Positions 11,320 to 19,706 of a stretch of DNA of 64,000 bases are shown here, piece after piece. Both the position numbers and the translations under genes were made by a program. Source of the DNA: Saccharomycodes ludwigii. Taxonomy: Eukaryota; Ascomycota; Saccharomycetes; Saccharomycodales; Saccharomycodaceae. Position 1 is the stretch's first letter; each line of letters starts with the position of its first letter. Location: contig NC_060201.1 of NCBI RefSeq assembly GCF_020623625.1, positions 744,001 to 808,000 of the forward strand. The letters are read 5' to 3'. The notes beneath the pieces were generated by a model. It did no database searches and was not told where the DNA came from. It saw nothing but the letters and a program-made list of their open reading frames with translations.

Positions 11320-11463
11320 GAACCGAAAAAAGAGGTATTTTTTCAGAGGCACATTACACGGGTCACGTGAAAAGAGAGTGATAAAAAAAATGAACCGAAA
11401 AAAAAGGCTTTTCTTTGGGAGTCACATTACACAGGTTAAATAAAAAGAAGATGATAGAAAAAA
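11320..11463. repeat. Divergent tandem pair, 72-bp period
   Basis: Two copies start with GAACCGAAAA at 11320 and 11392. They share, in order, GAACCGAAAA, a T-rich segment, CACATTACAC at the same offset, GGT, and a GA-rich tail. The copies have drifted; only the first has the GTCACGTG E-box (11362-11369). Confidence 0.7.
11362..11369 (+). promoter_or_regulatory. CACGTG E-box (GTCACGTG)
   Basis: A palindromic Cbf1/bHLH-type site inside the first 72-bp unit. It also matches centromere element CDEI, but no CDEIII match lies at the right distance, so a promoter site is more likely. Confidence 0.4.
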
Positions 11464-13171
11464 GAAACAAAAAAAAAAAAAAAGCAATTGTGGGATAAAA
11501 TATATAAATCAATATTGTATACACTTTTAATTAAATAGTCCCATCTCCACACTAATATTCAAAAAAAAAAAAATAAATAAAAAAAAAAAAGATTAAAACA
11601 TATAACAAAGCCCTGCATTAGGGTAATATAATTATCTGAACTATTATTTTACCCTCTAATATTTTAAGCTTAATATGACAGGGAATATTAGCTTTTTTTT
11701 TTTTTTTTTTTTTTTTTTGTAGCATTTGTACTTCTCGCCCATTTTCATATTCCGGTTTTTTTGATAATGTTCTAGACTTTAAAAGTTGAAATAATTATAA
11801 GACGACCCCATTTACACATTTTATTTTTTCTAAAACAAAACCAAAAAAACAAAAAAAAAAAGCAAACATACTCTTTCACCACTTTCCAATAAACATGATA
11901 AGGGGAAAAGAGAGGGAAAGAAAAGCCGTGTATTTTTTATAACGGAGCAAACATAACTAATTTTCCCGTTTCGGTATGAAGCGTTGTATTACTATCTGTT
12001 ACACGGAGTAGAAATGCCAATTTTTTTTTTTTTTTTTTTTAAAATAAAACTTTATAATACCGTGGAACTTGTGTCGATTGCCTTAACCAAAATATTTACC
12101 GTTTGTTTATTATTTTTGCGTAATTCATCTCTCTATCCTGGCAAGAACTACCGGATATAAATCATATAAGAACAGTAAGTTTTAAGAGTTTAATTCCAAC
12201 GAGGAGGGAGGAAAGAAAGGGAAAAAGGTTCGATTAATACTCCTGTAGATGTCTTTATAATTGTCAACTAGTTAAATTGAGTGGGGTTATTACTATTAGA
12301 TTTCCAGCTATTTGCAATGATACATATATATATATATATATATTTATTTATTCCCAGTATTAAATAAAATATGGATATATAGTCTGACTATAATTAGCCA
12401 TGTATTTTAATACTTACCCTGATCAATTATAATTGGGGAAAAAAAAAAAAAAAAAATTGTATAATGATCCTCGTTGCACGGTACCAATTTTTTTTTTTGT
12501 TAGTACTTTATACGGCGAAGCATACTTTTCCACGTCGTACTTTTATTTTGAAATAAAATGCCTATAAAAGGGAAAAAAAAAAATATATATTATTTAAATG
12601 ATACCTTTTAAATATTCAAAAAAAATTAAATGTCACTAAAAATATATTCATTATTTTCTAGGGGATTTCAGCGCCTTTTTTAACATTTTTTTAGAGGGCG
12701 CCCAAAATATATTCAAATTAAAATTCACATACTGACACTTTGTTTAATACATATAGATATAGTACTAATAAGCGCAGACTACTACTAATGAGAGTACAAC
12801 AAGAGTAAAAAAATATATCTATATAAATATATGATTATTATTTTTCCTATTACTATTCCAATTTTTGCGATGAATATAATTACTAACCCATTAAAAAAAA
12901 AAAGGAAATAAATGAAACTCGTATTTTAATGCTAAACAACGAAGGTCAATGAATTAAAAAAAAAAAAAGAATAGGTCATTTTGCCTAGATATATAAATAC
13001 CAATATACTTTGTATTCTTCAAAATCTTTCCTTCCTTTTCTCTTGTTTTCATCATCAGATCTTTGTATCACATTATCTACATATTTATATCTAAAAAAAA
13101 GGTCAAGAAAAATACAAAATTATTGCCGACTTTGTTAATAAGCTCAAGGGAAAACGTGAATTATTTGCAGA

Positions 13172-15007
13172 ATGACTAAAAACATAAACACTATAAAAAT
13201 ACAATCACCACCACCATATTTATCGATTATACACAAAAACAGTCCAAACAAAGATGCTAATACCACCATTACCTCAAAACATGCACCTACAGTTCTAACA
13301 ATTGCTGGATCAGATAGTTCCGGTGGTGCAGGTATCGAAGCGGATTTAAAAACAATAACCTGCAACAAATGTTACGGGTGTACCTGTATTACAGCACTTA
13401 CAGCACAAAATCCCCACGGTGTGATCGATCACCTTGCAATTCCCCAAAAAATTGTAGCAAATTGTTTGAAAGCTAATTTTAAAGATTTACAAATCGATTG
13501 CGTTAAAACTGGGATGCTAACTTTCGAAGCCATCAATGCGATATACGAAGAGTTGCTCAATAATGATAGATATAATGACCTCAAGTTTATTGTTGATCCC
13601 GTTTTCGTTGCCACTTCCGGTTTCCAATTGACTTTGGATAACCCTAAGAGCGAATTAATTAAACATTTATGTGAGAAAATATTTCCACATGCCTTATTGA
13701 TAACCCCTAATTTGGAAGAATCTATTGATATTTTGGAATATTTTAAAGAAGCTACTGGCAACAACAATACTTTTAGTATCGAGGATATTGACTCTGTTGA
13801 TGATTTGATTTCTATTGCCATTGAGTTACATAAAAAAGTTAAAACCCCTAACGTACTAGTTAAAGGAGGCCATTGTCCATGGACCACCAGCAATAGCAAA
13901 AATATTACAGATGTTTTATATCTATCAAAGGAAAATAAAATTATCGTATATGAATCTCAATATATCAACACTAAAAGCACCCATGGAACTGGATGTACTT
14001 TAAGTAGTTGCATTGCCTCAAATTTAGCTCAGGGGTATGATTTGGTCAATAGTTGTTTTGGTGCTATTGAATATGTTTCCAATTGTATATTTATGGGCCA
14101 AGCAAACTACACACCTTGCAAAAAAGTCGATATTAATGGGATTGACAATGGGCCAATTAACCATTGCTGGAATATTAGTAAATCCCCTATACAAAGAATG
14201 TTTGATGACACATTGTACTCAAACCCACCCATGGTTGTCACTAATATTAGCAACACTGACAAACTTTACGACACCGAAAAATCATTTTATGAATATTTGA
14301 TTACTCATCCTGAAATTGCACCACACTGGGAAAGTTACACAAAACATCCATTTGTTGATAAACTGAGTAGAAATGAATTGCCTTTGCATCAATTTGAATT
14401 TTATATTTCCCAAGATTATAATTATTTGGTTGGATATGCCAAGATACATTCTTTGTTGGCAGCTAAAATCCCTGGATATGATGGATTATTACAACAGCTG
14501 GATTCTGTCAATAACATTGGTGCTGAAATTAGTAGACATATTGAGAAGATATGTGCTACTACCAATTGCAACGATACTTCAAAAACTATTGCTTATTTGG
14601 AAAAAGCCCCACACAGATTGGCTTTAAAAAATTATCATAGAATATTTAAAGATATTGCTGATAATAATGGTACCCACCTTGAATTAATTATTGCTGTTGC
14701 ACCTTGTTTGCACGGCTATGGTGTAGCTTCTTTGAATTTTATTAAAAATTTGGATTCAAATGCTGATAATAGTAATCCAACCAGTAAAATTTATCGTGAT
14801 TGGCTGATGGATTATTCCAACGATAATTATACTAAGGCAATGGAAGAAGGTGTTAAATTATTAGATAAAGTCGGTGAGTATATTAATTACACCGGGGATT
14901 CCAGTAGATTGGAAAACTTGATTCAAATCTTTAAAGAAGTTGTTATTTTAGAAACCAAATTTTGGGATGAAGCTTTAAAGACTGATGAGGAGTGGTATTA
15001 TAAATAG
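13172..15007 (+). CDS. THI20: Bifunctional HMP/HMP-P kinase plus TenA thiaminase II (Thi20/21/22 family)
   Basis: Thi20-type proteins phosphorylate hydroxymethylpyrimidine and its phosphate for thiamine synthesis (ThiD domain), and their C-terminal TenA domain hydrolyses thiamine breakdown products for salvage. The 611-residue protein is longer than Thi20 (about 551). Residues about 38-340 are ThiD: VLTIAGSDSSGGAGIEADLK at the substrate site, then HGTGCTLSS with the anion hole and catalytic Cys near residue 274. Residues about 370-611 are TenA: DKLSRNELPLHQFEFYISQD, then LVGYAK, APCLHGYG and ETKFWDEAL. Both domains look intact. S. cerevisiae paralogs lie on other chromosomes, so the gene is an insertion in otherwise conserved order. 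Which of THI20, 21 or 22 it matches cannot be said; all probably derive from one ancestor. Confidence 0.93.
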   Translation: MTKNINTIKIQSPPPYLSIIHKNSPNKDANTTITSKHAPTVLTIAGSDSSGGAGIEADLKTITCNKCYGCTCITALTAQNPHGVIDHLAIPQKIVANCLKANFKDLQIDCVKTGMLTFEAINAIYEELLNNDRYNDLKFIVDPVFVATSGFQLTLDNPKSELIKHLCEKIFPHALLITPNLEESIDILEYFKEATGNNNTFSIEDIDSVDDLISIAIELHKKVKTPNVLVKGGHCPWTTSNSKNITDVLYLSKENKIIVYESQYINTKSTHGTGCTLSSCIASNLAQGYDLVNSCFGAIEYVSNCIFMGQANYTPCKKVDINGIDNGPINHCWNISKSPIQRMFDDTLYSNPPMVVTNISNTDKLYDTEKSFYEYLITHPEIAPHWESYTKHPFVDKLSRNELPLHQFEFYISQDYNYLVGYAKIHSLLAAKIPGYDGLLQQLDSVNNIGAEISRHIEKICATTNCNDTSKTIAYLEKAPHRLALKNYHRIFKDIADNNGTHLELIIAVAPCLHGYGVASLNFIKNLDSNADNSNPTSKIYRDWLMDYSNDNYTKAMEEGVKLLDKVGEYINYTGDSSRLENLIQIFKEVVILETKFWDEALKTDEEWYYK

Positions 15008-15095
15008 ATACAAATAGTAATGATGAAAATTAATTGTCTACGTAATTTTATATATATATATATATATTATACCGTGGCCCGAAATTGGATGGTTT

Positions 15096-15107
15096 CGGAT
15101 ATTCGGA
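15096..15107. promoter_or_regulatory. Paired CGGA elements upstream of SNF11
   Basis: CGGAT at 15096 and CGGAC at 15104 lie 8 bases apart, about 190 bases before the SNF11 ATG. CCGTGGCCCGAAA lies just upstream at 15072. They resemble the TCCG/CGGA pairs seen in other spacers of this window. Confidence 0.35.
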
Positions 15108-15295
15108 CATATGTACGAATACAAAAAATATTACTGTTTTTTACGCCTTTTCGTTATTTGTTTATTTATTTATTTATTTTTTTTTTTTATGTTAGCAGGT
15201 AACTCTTTTCTTATTTCTAAATTTTCAATCACAATTGACGCTGTGACAAGTTAACCAGTGTGTACACAGAAGATGACACTTTTGCTTCAATCAAT

Positions 15296-15721
15296 ATGAA
15301 TACAAGTATGGAAGCAGAGACATCCCCACACACTAACAATAACATGGTGGCAGATCCAGTGTTAGAGATTGTATCACTTCAAGAACAGATACAATACAAG
15401 ATACAATTGTTGCTCCATGTAAATAGCATATTATTAGCCAGGTTATATTCATTGCAAAATAAACAACAACAACAATCAAATGGTTCGATTTCTGATACAG
15501 TAGAACAACCCGCATTTCTAGCTGAACTAAATAGTCAATATTTGAAAAGAGTCCATGCAAATTTACAATGCATCAGCTTTTTACATCAGGGGAAGTATGG
15601 CAGTAGACCAAACATCATAACTCCACCAGATGTAGGATTGGGTAACAATAATGGGAAACAGCAGGATGCCTTGAATAAATTATATTTACTAATGAGTAGA
15701 ATGTTTGAGTTATGGCCCTAA
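15296..15721 (+). CDS. SNF11: SWI/SNF complex subunit Snf11
   Basis: Snf11 is a small SWI/SNF remodeller subunit that binds the N-terminal part of Snf2. From this ATG the protein has 141 residues (about 169 in S. cerevisiae). The frame stays open upstream to a GTG at 15260 and a TGA at 15236, but no ATG lies there, so I start at 15296. The conserved part is an amphipathic stretch, EQIQYKIQLLLHVNSILLARLYSLQNK, followed by a Gln run and a second helix region, FLAELNSQYLKRVHANLQCISFLHQ. Little else is recognisable. Position before TPS2 on the same strand matches YDR073W/YDR074W. Confidence 0.82.
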   Translation: MNTSMEAETSPHTNNNMVADPVLEIVSLQEQIQYKIQLLLHVNSILLARLYSLQNKQQQQSNGSISDTVEQPAFLAELNSQYLKRVHANLQCISFLHQGKYGSRPNIITPPDVGLGNNNGKQQDALNKLYLLMSRMFELWP

Positions 15722-16090
15722 AATATTAAGTAATGAAAATCCTTTATATATTTATTTATTTATCCATATCATTTTATCTTATTTTTTTTTTTTTTTTTTT
15801 TTTATTCAGTACTTTAAATGATACATCAGGTTTGTTTTTTGATTATTATATAGTGTAGGTTGTTGTAATCTGAGATAAAATGGATAATTTTAAGATTAAG
15901 AAAAGGGAAAAAGAAAGAGGGAAAAAGAAAGAGAAAAAAAGAAAGAGAGAAAAAAAAAAAAAAAAAAAAAAAAACCATAGCACGAATCGACAAAGAGTTG
16001 TTGTGTACCATCATCACATGATTGTTTTATTTTTTAACACAAGAATAGGCAAAAAATGCCAGATTCTACGCATATTTCTAAACCAGAAAA

Positions 16091-16119
16091 AGGGGGAGCG
16101 AGGGGCGAGGGGCGAGGGG
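16091..16119 (+). promoter_or_regulatory. Cluster of four AGGGG stress elements upstream of TPS2
   Basis: AGGGG begins at 16091, 16101, 16108 and 16115; the last three form a 7-base GAGGGGC tandem. Another, as CCCCT, is at 16294. AGGGG is the STRE bound by Msn2/Msn4, and TPS2 is a known STRE-driven heat- and osmostress gene in S. cerevisiae. The cluster lies about 500 bases before the TPS2 ATG. Confidence 0.6.
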
Positions 16120-16245
16120 CGCGGAGAGAGAGAAGTTGATTGTGGAGGTGAAAAAAGAAGTTGATAAAAATGACGATTTCTACAAGTATTTTATTTATTT
16201 ATTTATTTATTTTCTTCTATAAGTAAACATCCCAGCTTTTACCTT

Positions 16246-16274
16246 GCTCGTAGACCTTCATCCCGCTCGTAGAC
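16246..16274. repeat. Direct repeat GCTCGTAGAC, 19-bp period
   Basis: Exact 10-base copies at 16246-16255 and 16265-16274 stand out against the AT-rich background. They may be paired regulator sites in the TPS2 promoter. Confidence 0.6.
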
Positions 16275-16623
16275 TCTTACTTTCCTCTTTTACCCCCTTT
16301 GCTTATGATATCCTTATAACTTATTAGCAACCATCTCAACTTTTACAATATATATATTGTAATCTTTCTTTTTCCTTTCTTCTTTCCTTTTCCCTTTTCT
16401 TTCTTTCCTTCTTTTTCCCTTTTTAAATGAATAACTAGATATGCCCATATATATATATATATATATATATACATACATCTGCTCATGTATAGCAATTGAT
16501 ATAATATAAAGACATCTTAAAATAGCTAAAGAAAAGAAAAGAAAAGAAAAGAAAAAAAAAAAAAAAAAAAAAGAAATCTGAAAAAAACTTAAAACTACCC
16601 AAAACAACTTTCTATTTACCATT

Positions 16624-19470
16624 ATGACTGGTGATACTTCTAAAGAAAAAAAATTTACAGGCAGAATTATAAACTGTGTTACTAGATTACCCTACAAAAT
16701 CACAAAAGTCTTCGATCACTCAACTAAAAATGCTGTTAATTGGAAAATTGAACATGTAACCGGCAACTCGGCTTTGCATTCTTCCTTGAGCTATATTCAA
16801 GAAAACACTGATTATGAAGAGATAATTGTTGGTTGGACAGGTGAAATTTCCACCGAAGAACAAAATCCATTTGTCATAAATACCAATACCTCCAACACTA
16901 CCGTCAACAACAAGGAAAACGAAAGCCCTGAGCACGGCGCCAATCTTTCTAATCAGAAAGCCGTCAAGGATGATGCCGCTACTTCATCCAATGATACCAA
17001 TAGAACCGTTAACGAGGAAGAACAAGATCTAAACGAAGCTCTAAAATTAAGCGCTACAGGAGACATTAATCTTTTGGCAAATAAAGATGACCCATTATAT
17101 TTGACCCAAGAAGATAAGGATTATTTGACTGCTGAAATCAACTGTAAATATTCAAGTAGTGGTGACAATGATAAGAAAAAGTCTAAGAATACGATCCATC
17201 CTGTTTGGTTATTACGTAGGGACCAAGAGCGCTGGCGTCAATATGCTGATAATATTTTGTGGAGTGACTTTCACTATATATTATCGCCCATTCAGGACTC
17301 GTCCTCAGAAAAGCCTTGGTGGTTTGACTATGTGAAATTTAACGAAGCTTATGCCATGAAGATCTGCCAGCTTTATAGACCGGGCGATATTATCTTGATT
17401 CATGATTATTATTTGATGTTATTGCCTCAAATTTTAAGAATGAGGTTGGGGACAGGTGACGTGAAACAGAAGCATGTTAGTATTGGCTATTTCCATCATG
17501 TTACTTTCCCAAGTTATGAGTACTTCCGTTGCTTACCTTATAGAAAACAATTATTAGATGGTGTTTTAGGTGCAGATGTCTTATTTTTCCAGAATAGCGG
17601 GTTTGCCAGACATTTTGGCAGTTGTTGTAAGAGGTTGTTGGATGCTACAATCACTAAAAAAGCCGATAATAAGGATGACTATAACATTAGCGCCTATGGT
17701 GCAGATATTTTGGTCAAGACTATGCCAATTGGTATTGATAAAAGTACCCTTATTAAAGACTCCTTTAACGAAAATATAGATAGCAAAGTTGAAACCATTA
17801 GATCTGCCTATGCTGATAAGAAAATTATTTTTGGGAGGGATAGATTGGACAATGTCAGAGGTGTTGTTCAAAAGCTACAAGCTTTTGATACTTTTTTGGA
17901 AATGTATCCCGAATGGAGGGACAAAGTGGTTTTAATACAGGTTAGCAGTCCTAGCCCAATGAATGACATTAAAGTGGAAAAGCAAGCCAATGAACTCTGT
18001 TCTTTAATTAATGCCAAGTATGGTAATCTAAATTTCAGTCCAGTGCAACACTATCATATGAGAATTCCCAAGAGCGTTTATATATCACTTTTGAGAGCAG
18101 CAGATTTGTGCGTTGTGGCTAGCATTAGAGATAGCATTAATACTACTGCGTTGGAGTTTGTTACTTTACAAGGACACGAGGCAGAAAAATACGGTCATTC
18201 TTCATCGTTAATTTTAAGTGAATTTTCGGGAACTTCCTCCATCTTGAAGGATTCGATTATTATCAATCCGTGGGACAGCGTGGCTGTTGCAAAGTCTATA
18301 AATGAGGCCTTAAGCACACCAAACGAAAACAGCACTGCAATTAATTTAATGCATGAAGTCCCTGAAGTTGGTGCTTGGACAGAAGGATTAATTTCTACAT
18401 TGGCGCAATTCCAGAATTTGAAGACTTCGATTACGCCCGCTCTTAATAGACCATTGTTATTACAAAATTATCGCCAAGCCAAGAGAAGGATGTTTTTATT
18501 TGATTATGACGGTACGTTGACACCAATTGTTCAGGATCCAGCTGCAGCAATTCCCACCGTTAAGTTGTATAATTTATTAACCAAGTTGGCTGACGACCCA
18601 TTGAATGAGATTTGGATCATCAGTGGGAGAGACCAAGCTTTTTTGAATAAATGGTTTGGTTCTAAAGTACCGCAATTGGGGCTATCTGCAGAGCACGGTT
18701 GTTTTATGAAAGGTGCTAATAGTACCGAATGGTGTAATTTGGCTGCTAAATATGATATGTCGTGGCAGATTAGGTGCAATGAAATCATGGAAAATTTTAC
18801 TTCGAAAACACCTGGTTCCTTTGTGGAGAGGAAGAAGGTTGCCTTAACCTGGCATTACAGAAGATGTGTTCCCGAGTTGGGTGAGTTCAATGCGAGAGAT
18901 TTGAAAAATACTTTGGAAAAAGAGTTTTCCAAGACTGGTTTAGAAGTTATGGAGGGTAAAATGAACGTTGAGGTTAGACCTAAATTTGTCAACAAGGGTG
19001 AGATTGTTAAGAGATTGGTGTTGACACCTATTAGCAAGAAGGAGGATGTTTTGGAACCATCTTTGGAAGTCAGCATTGAGGATTCGGTTAAGTTTAAACG
19101 GGATGAGTTACCAGATTTTGTTCTCTGTTTGGGTGATGACTTTACCGATGAGGATATGTTTAGGCAGCTAAACACCATTGAGTCTGAATGGAGCAAGATC
19201 TCTACCTTTAAGAAAAACAGGTGGGGCAACTATGGGTTTTATCCTGTGACTGTTGGGAGTGCCGCTAAGAAAACTATTGCCAAGGCACATTTAACTGACC
19301 CTAAACAAGTCCTGGATACACTGGGCTTATTGGTTGGGGCTGTTTCATTGTTTGAAAGTGCTGGTTCTGTTGACTTGGATGACAGAGGTCACGCCAAAGA
19401 CAGTGATAGTAGTAAACAGTCTAAGTTAAACTCTGAGAGTTATTATCAAAAAATACTGGATAGCAGATAA
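16624..19470 (+). CDS. TPS2: Trehalose-6-phosphate phosphatase, large subunit of trehalose synthase
   Basis: Tps2 removes the phosphate from trehalose-6-phosphate made by Tps1, in a cytosolic complex with Tsl1/Tps3. The 948-residue protein (about 896 in S. cerevisiae) starts with a glycosyltransferase-20-like half that is probably inactive. It includes WSDFHYIL, IHDYYLMLLP and a long N-terminal insert rich in Asn/Thr near residues 80-140. The HAD phosphatase half follows from about residue 620: the catalytic motif DYDGT has Asp627 and Asp629, ISGRDQAF follows, and LCLGDDFTDEDMF near 835-847 is the Mg-binding motif. All are intact. Stress elements upstream fit heat and osmotic control. Place matches YDR074W. 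Confidence 0.97.
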   Translation: MTGDTSKEKKFTGRIINCVTRLPYKITKVFDHSTKNAVNWKIEHVTGNSALHSSLSYIQENTDYEEIIVGWTGEISTEEQNPFVINTNTSNTTVNNKENESPEHGANLSNQKAVKDDAATSSNDTNRTVNEEEQDLNEALKLSATGDINLLANKDDPLYLTQEDKDYLTAEINCKYSSSGDNDKKKSKNTIHPVWLLRRDQERWRQYADNILWSDFHYILSPIQDSSSEKPWWFDYVKFNEAYAMKICQLYRPGDIILIHDYYLMLLPQILRMRLGTGDVKQKHVSIGYFHHVTFPSYEYFRCLPYRKQLLDGVLGADVLFFQNSGFARHFGSCCKRLLDATITKKADNKDDYNISAYGADILVKTMPIGIDKSTLIKDSFNENIDSKVETIRSAYADKKIIFGRDRLDNVRGVVQKLQAFDTFLEMYPEWRDKVVLIQVSSPSPMNDIKVEKQANELCSLINAKYGNLNFSPVQHYHMRIPKSVYISLLRAADLCVVASIRDSINTTALEFVTLQGHEAEKYGHSSSLILSEFSGTSSILKDSIIINPWDSVAVAKSINEALSTPNENSTAINLMHEVPEVGAWTEGLISTLAQFQNLKTSITPALNRPLLLQNYRQAKRRMFLFDYDGTLTPIVQDPAAAIPTVKLYNLLTKLADDPLNEIWIISGRDQAFLNKWFGSKVPQLGLSAEHGCFMKGANSTEWCNLAAKYDMSWQIRCNEIMENFTSKTPGSFVERKKVALTWHYRRCVPELGEFNARDLKNTLEKEFSKTGLEVMEGKMNVEVRPKFVNKGEIVKRLVLTPISKKEDVLEPSLEVSIEDSVKFKRDELPDFVLCLGDDFTDEDMFRQLNTIESEWSKISTFKKNRWGNYGFYPVTVGSAAKKTIAKAHLTDPKQVLDTLGLLVGAVSLFESAGSVDLDDRGHAKDSDSSKQSKLNSESYYQKILDSR

Positions 19471-19578
19471 TTTATGTACATAACACCTAGGTATGTATGT
19501 GTTGGAATTTTTTGGTGCTTGTATACGTATTTTTTATAATTTGTTATCGCAGAAATAAAATGCCATTAAAAAAATTTA

Positions 19579-19587
<9 letters not shown>

Positions 19588-19624
<37 letters not shown>
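19588..19624 (+). repeat. 37-base A run downstream of TPS2
   Basis: The longest homopolymer I noted here. It lies in the short convergent spacer between TPS2 and SCC4 (19471-19706). Exact length is unreliable in any read of such a tract. Confidence 0.85.
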
Positions 19625-19626
<2 letters not shown>

Positions 19627-19706
19627 TAAAATCTCTTCCTTACACGTATATATATATATATGTTTCTACAATGTCACTCACGGTTGTATTACTTAATCTA
19701 TAATAT

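Larger units (their letters stand above)
10178..13171. other. 3-kb gene-free spacer between IPT1 and THI20-like gene
   Basis: This is the largest spacer in the window. I find no open frame, tRNA or snRNA that I can defend. It has a TA repeat (10340-10369), an AAAAGG repeat (10891-10920), a divergent 72-bp tandem pair (11320-11463), T runs (11693-11718 and 12019-12040) and many A runs. CCGTGG occurs at about 10733 and 12060. Short non-AT-rich islands near 11070-11220, 11940-12010 and 12480-12540 may be regulatory. It contains the divergent promoters of IPT1 and the thiamine gene; a TATATAAATA box lies near 12991. Confidence 0.5.
15722..16623. other. Spacer and promoter region upstream of TPS2
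   Basis: It has a T run (15782-15803), polypurine DNA (15895-15975), a GC-rich AGGGG cluster (16091-16125), a TTTA repeat near 16187-16211, a 10-base direct repeat (16246-16274), and one CCCCT (16294-16298). A TA repeat lies near 16447-16470 and an AAAAG/poly-A tract just before the ATG. No gene seen. Confidence 0.6.

Noticed and set aside
11362-11369. CDEI of a point centromere
   Set aside because: No CDEIII-like CCGAA block lies 80-170 bases on the expected side, and gene order places no ancestral centromere here.
12228-12241. GGTTCGA, resembling a tRNA B box
   Set aside because: The next bases do not continue the box, and no A box or cloverleaf was found upstream.
12410-12418. ATACTTACC, as at the 5' end of U1 snRNA
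   Set aside because: Only nine bases match; what follows is AT-rich with no U1-like stem or Sm site.
15260-15295. GTG start for SNF11
   Set aside because: A non-ATG start is unlikely; an in-frame ATG lies at 15296. No clear intron signals (GTATGT with TACTAAC) were seen to supply an upstream exon.
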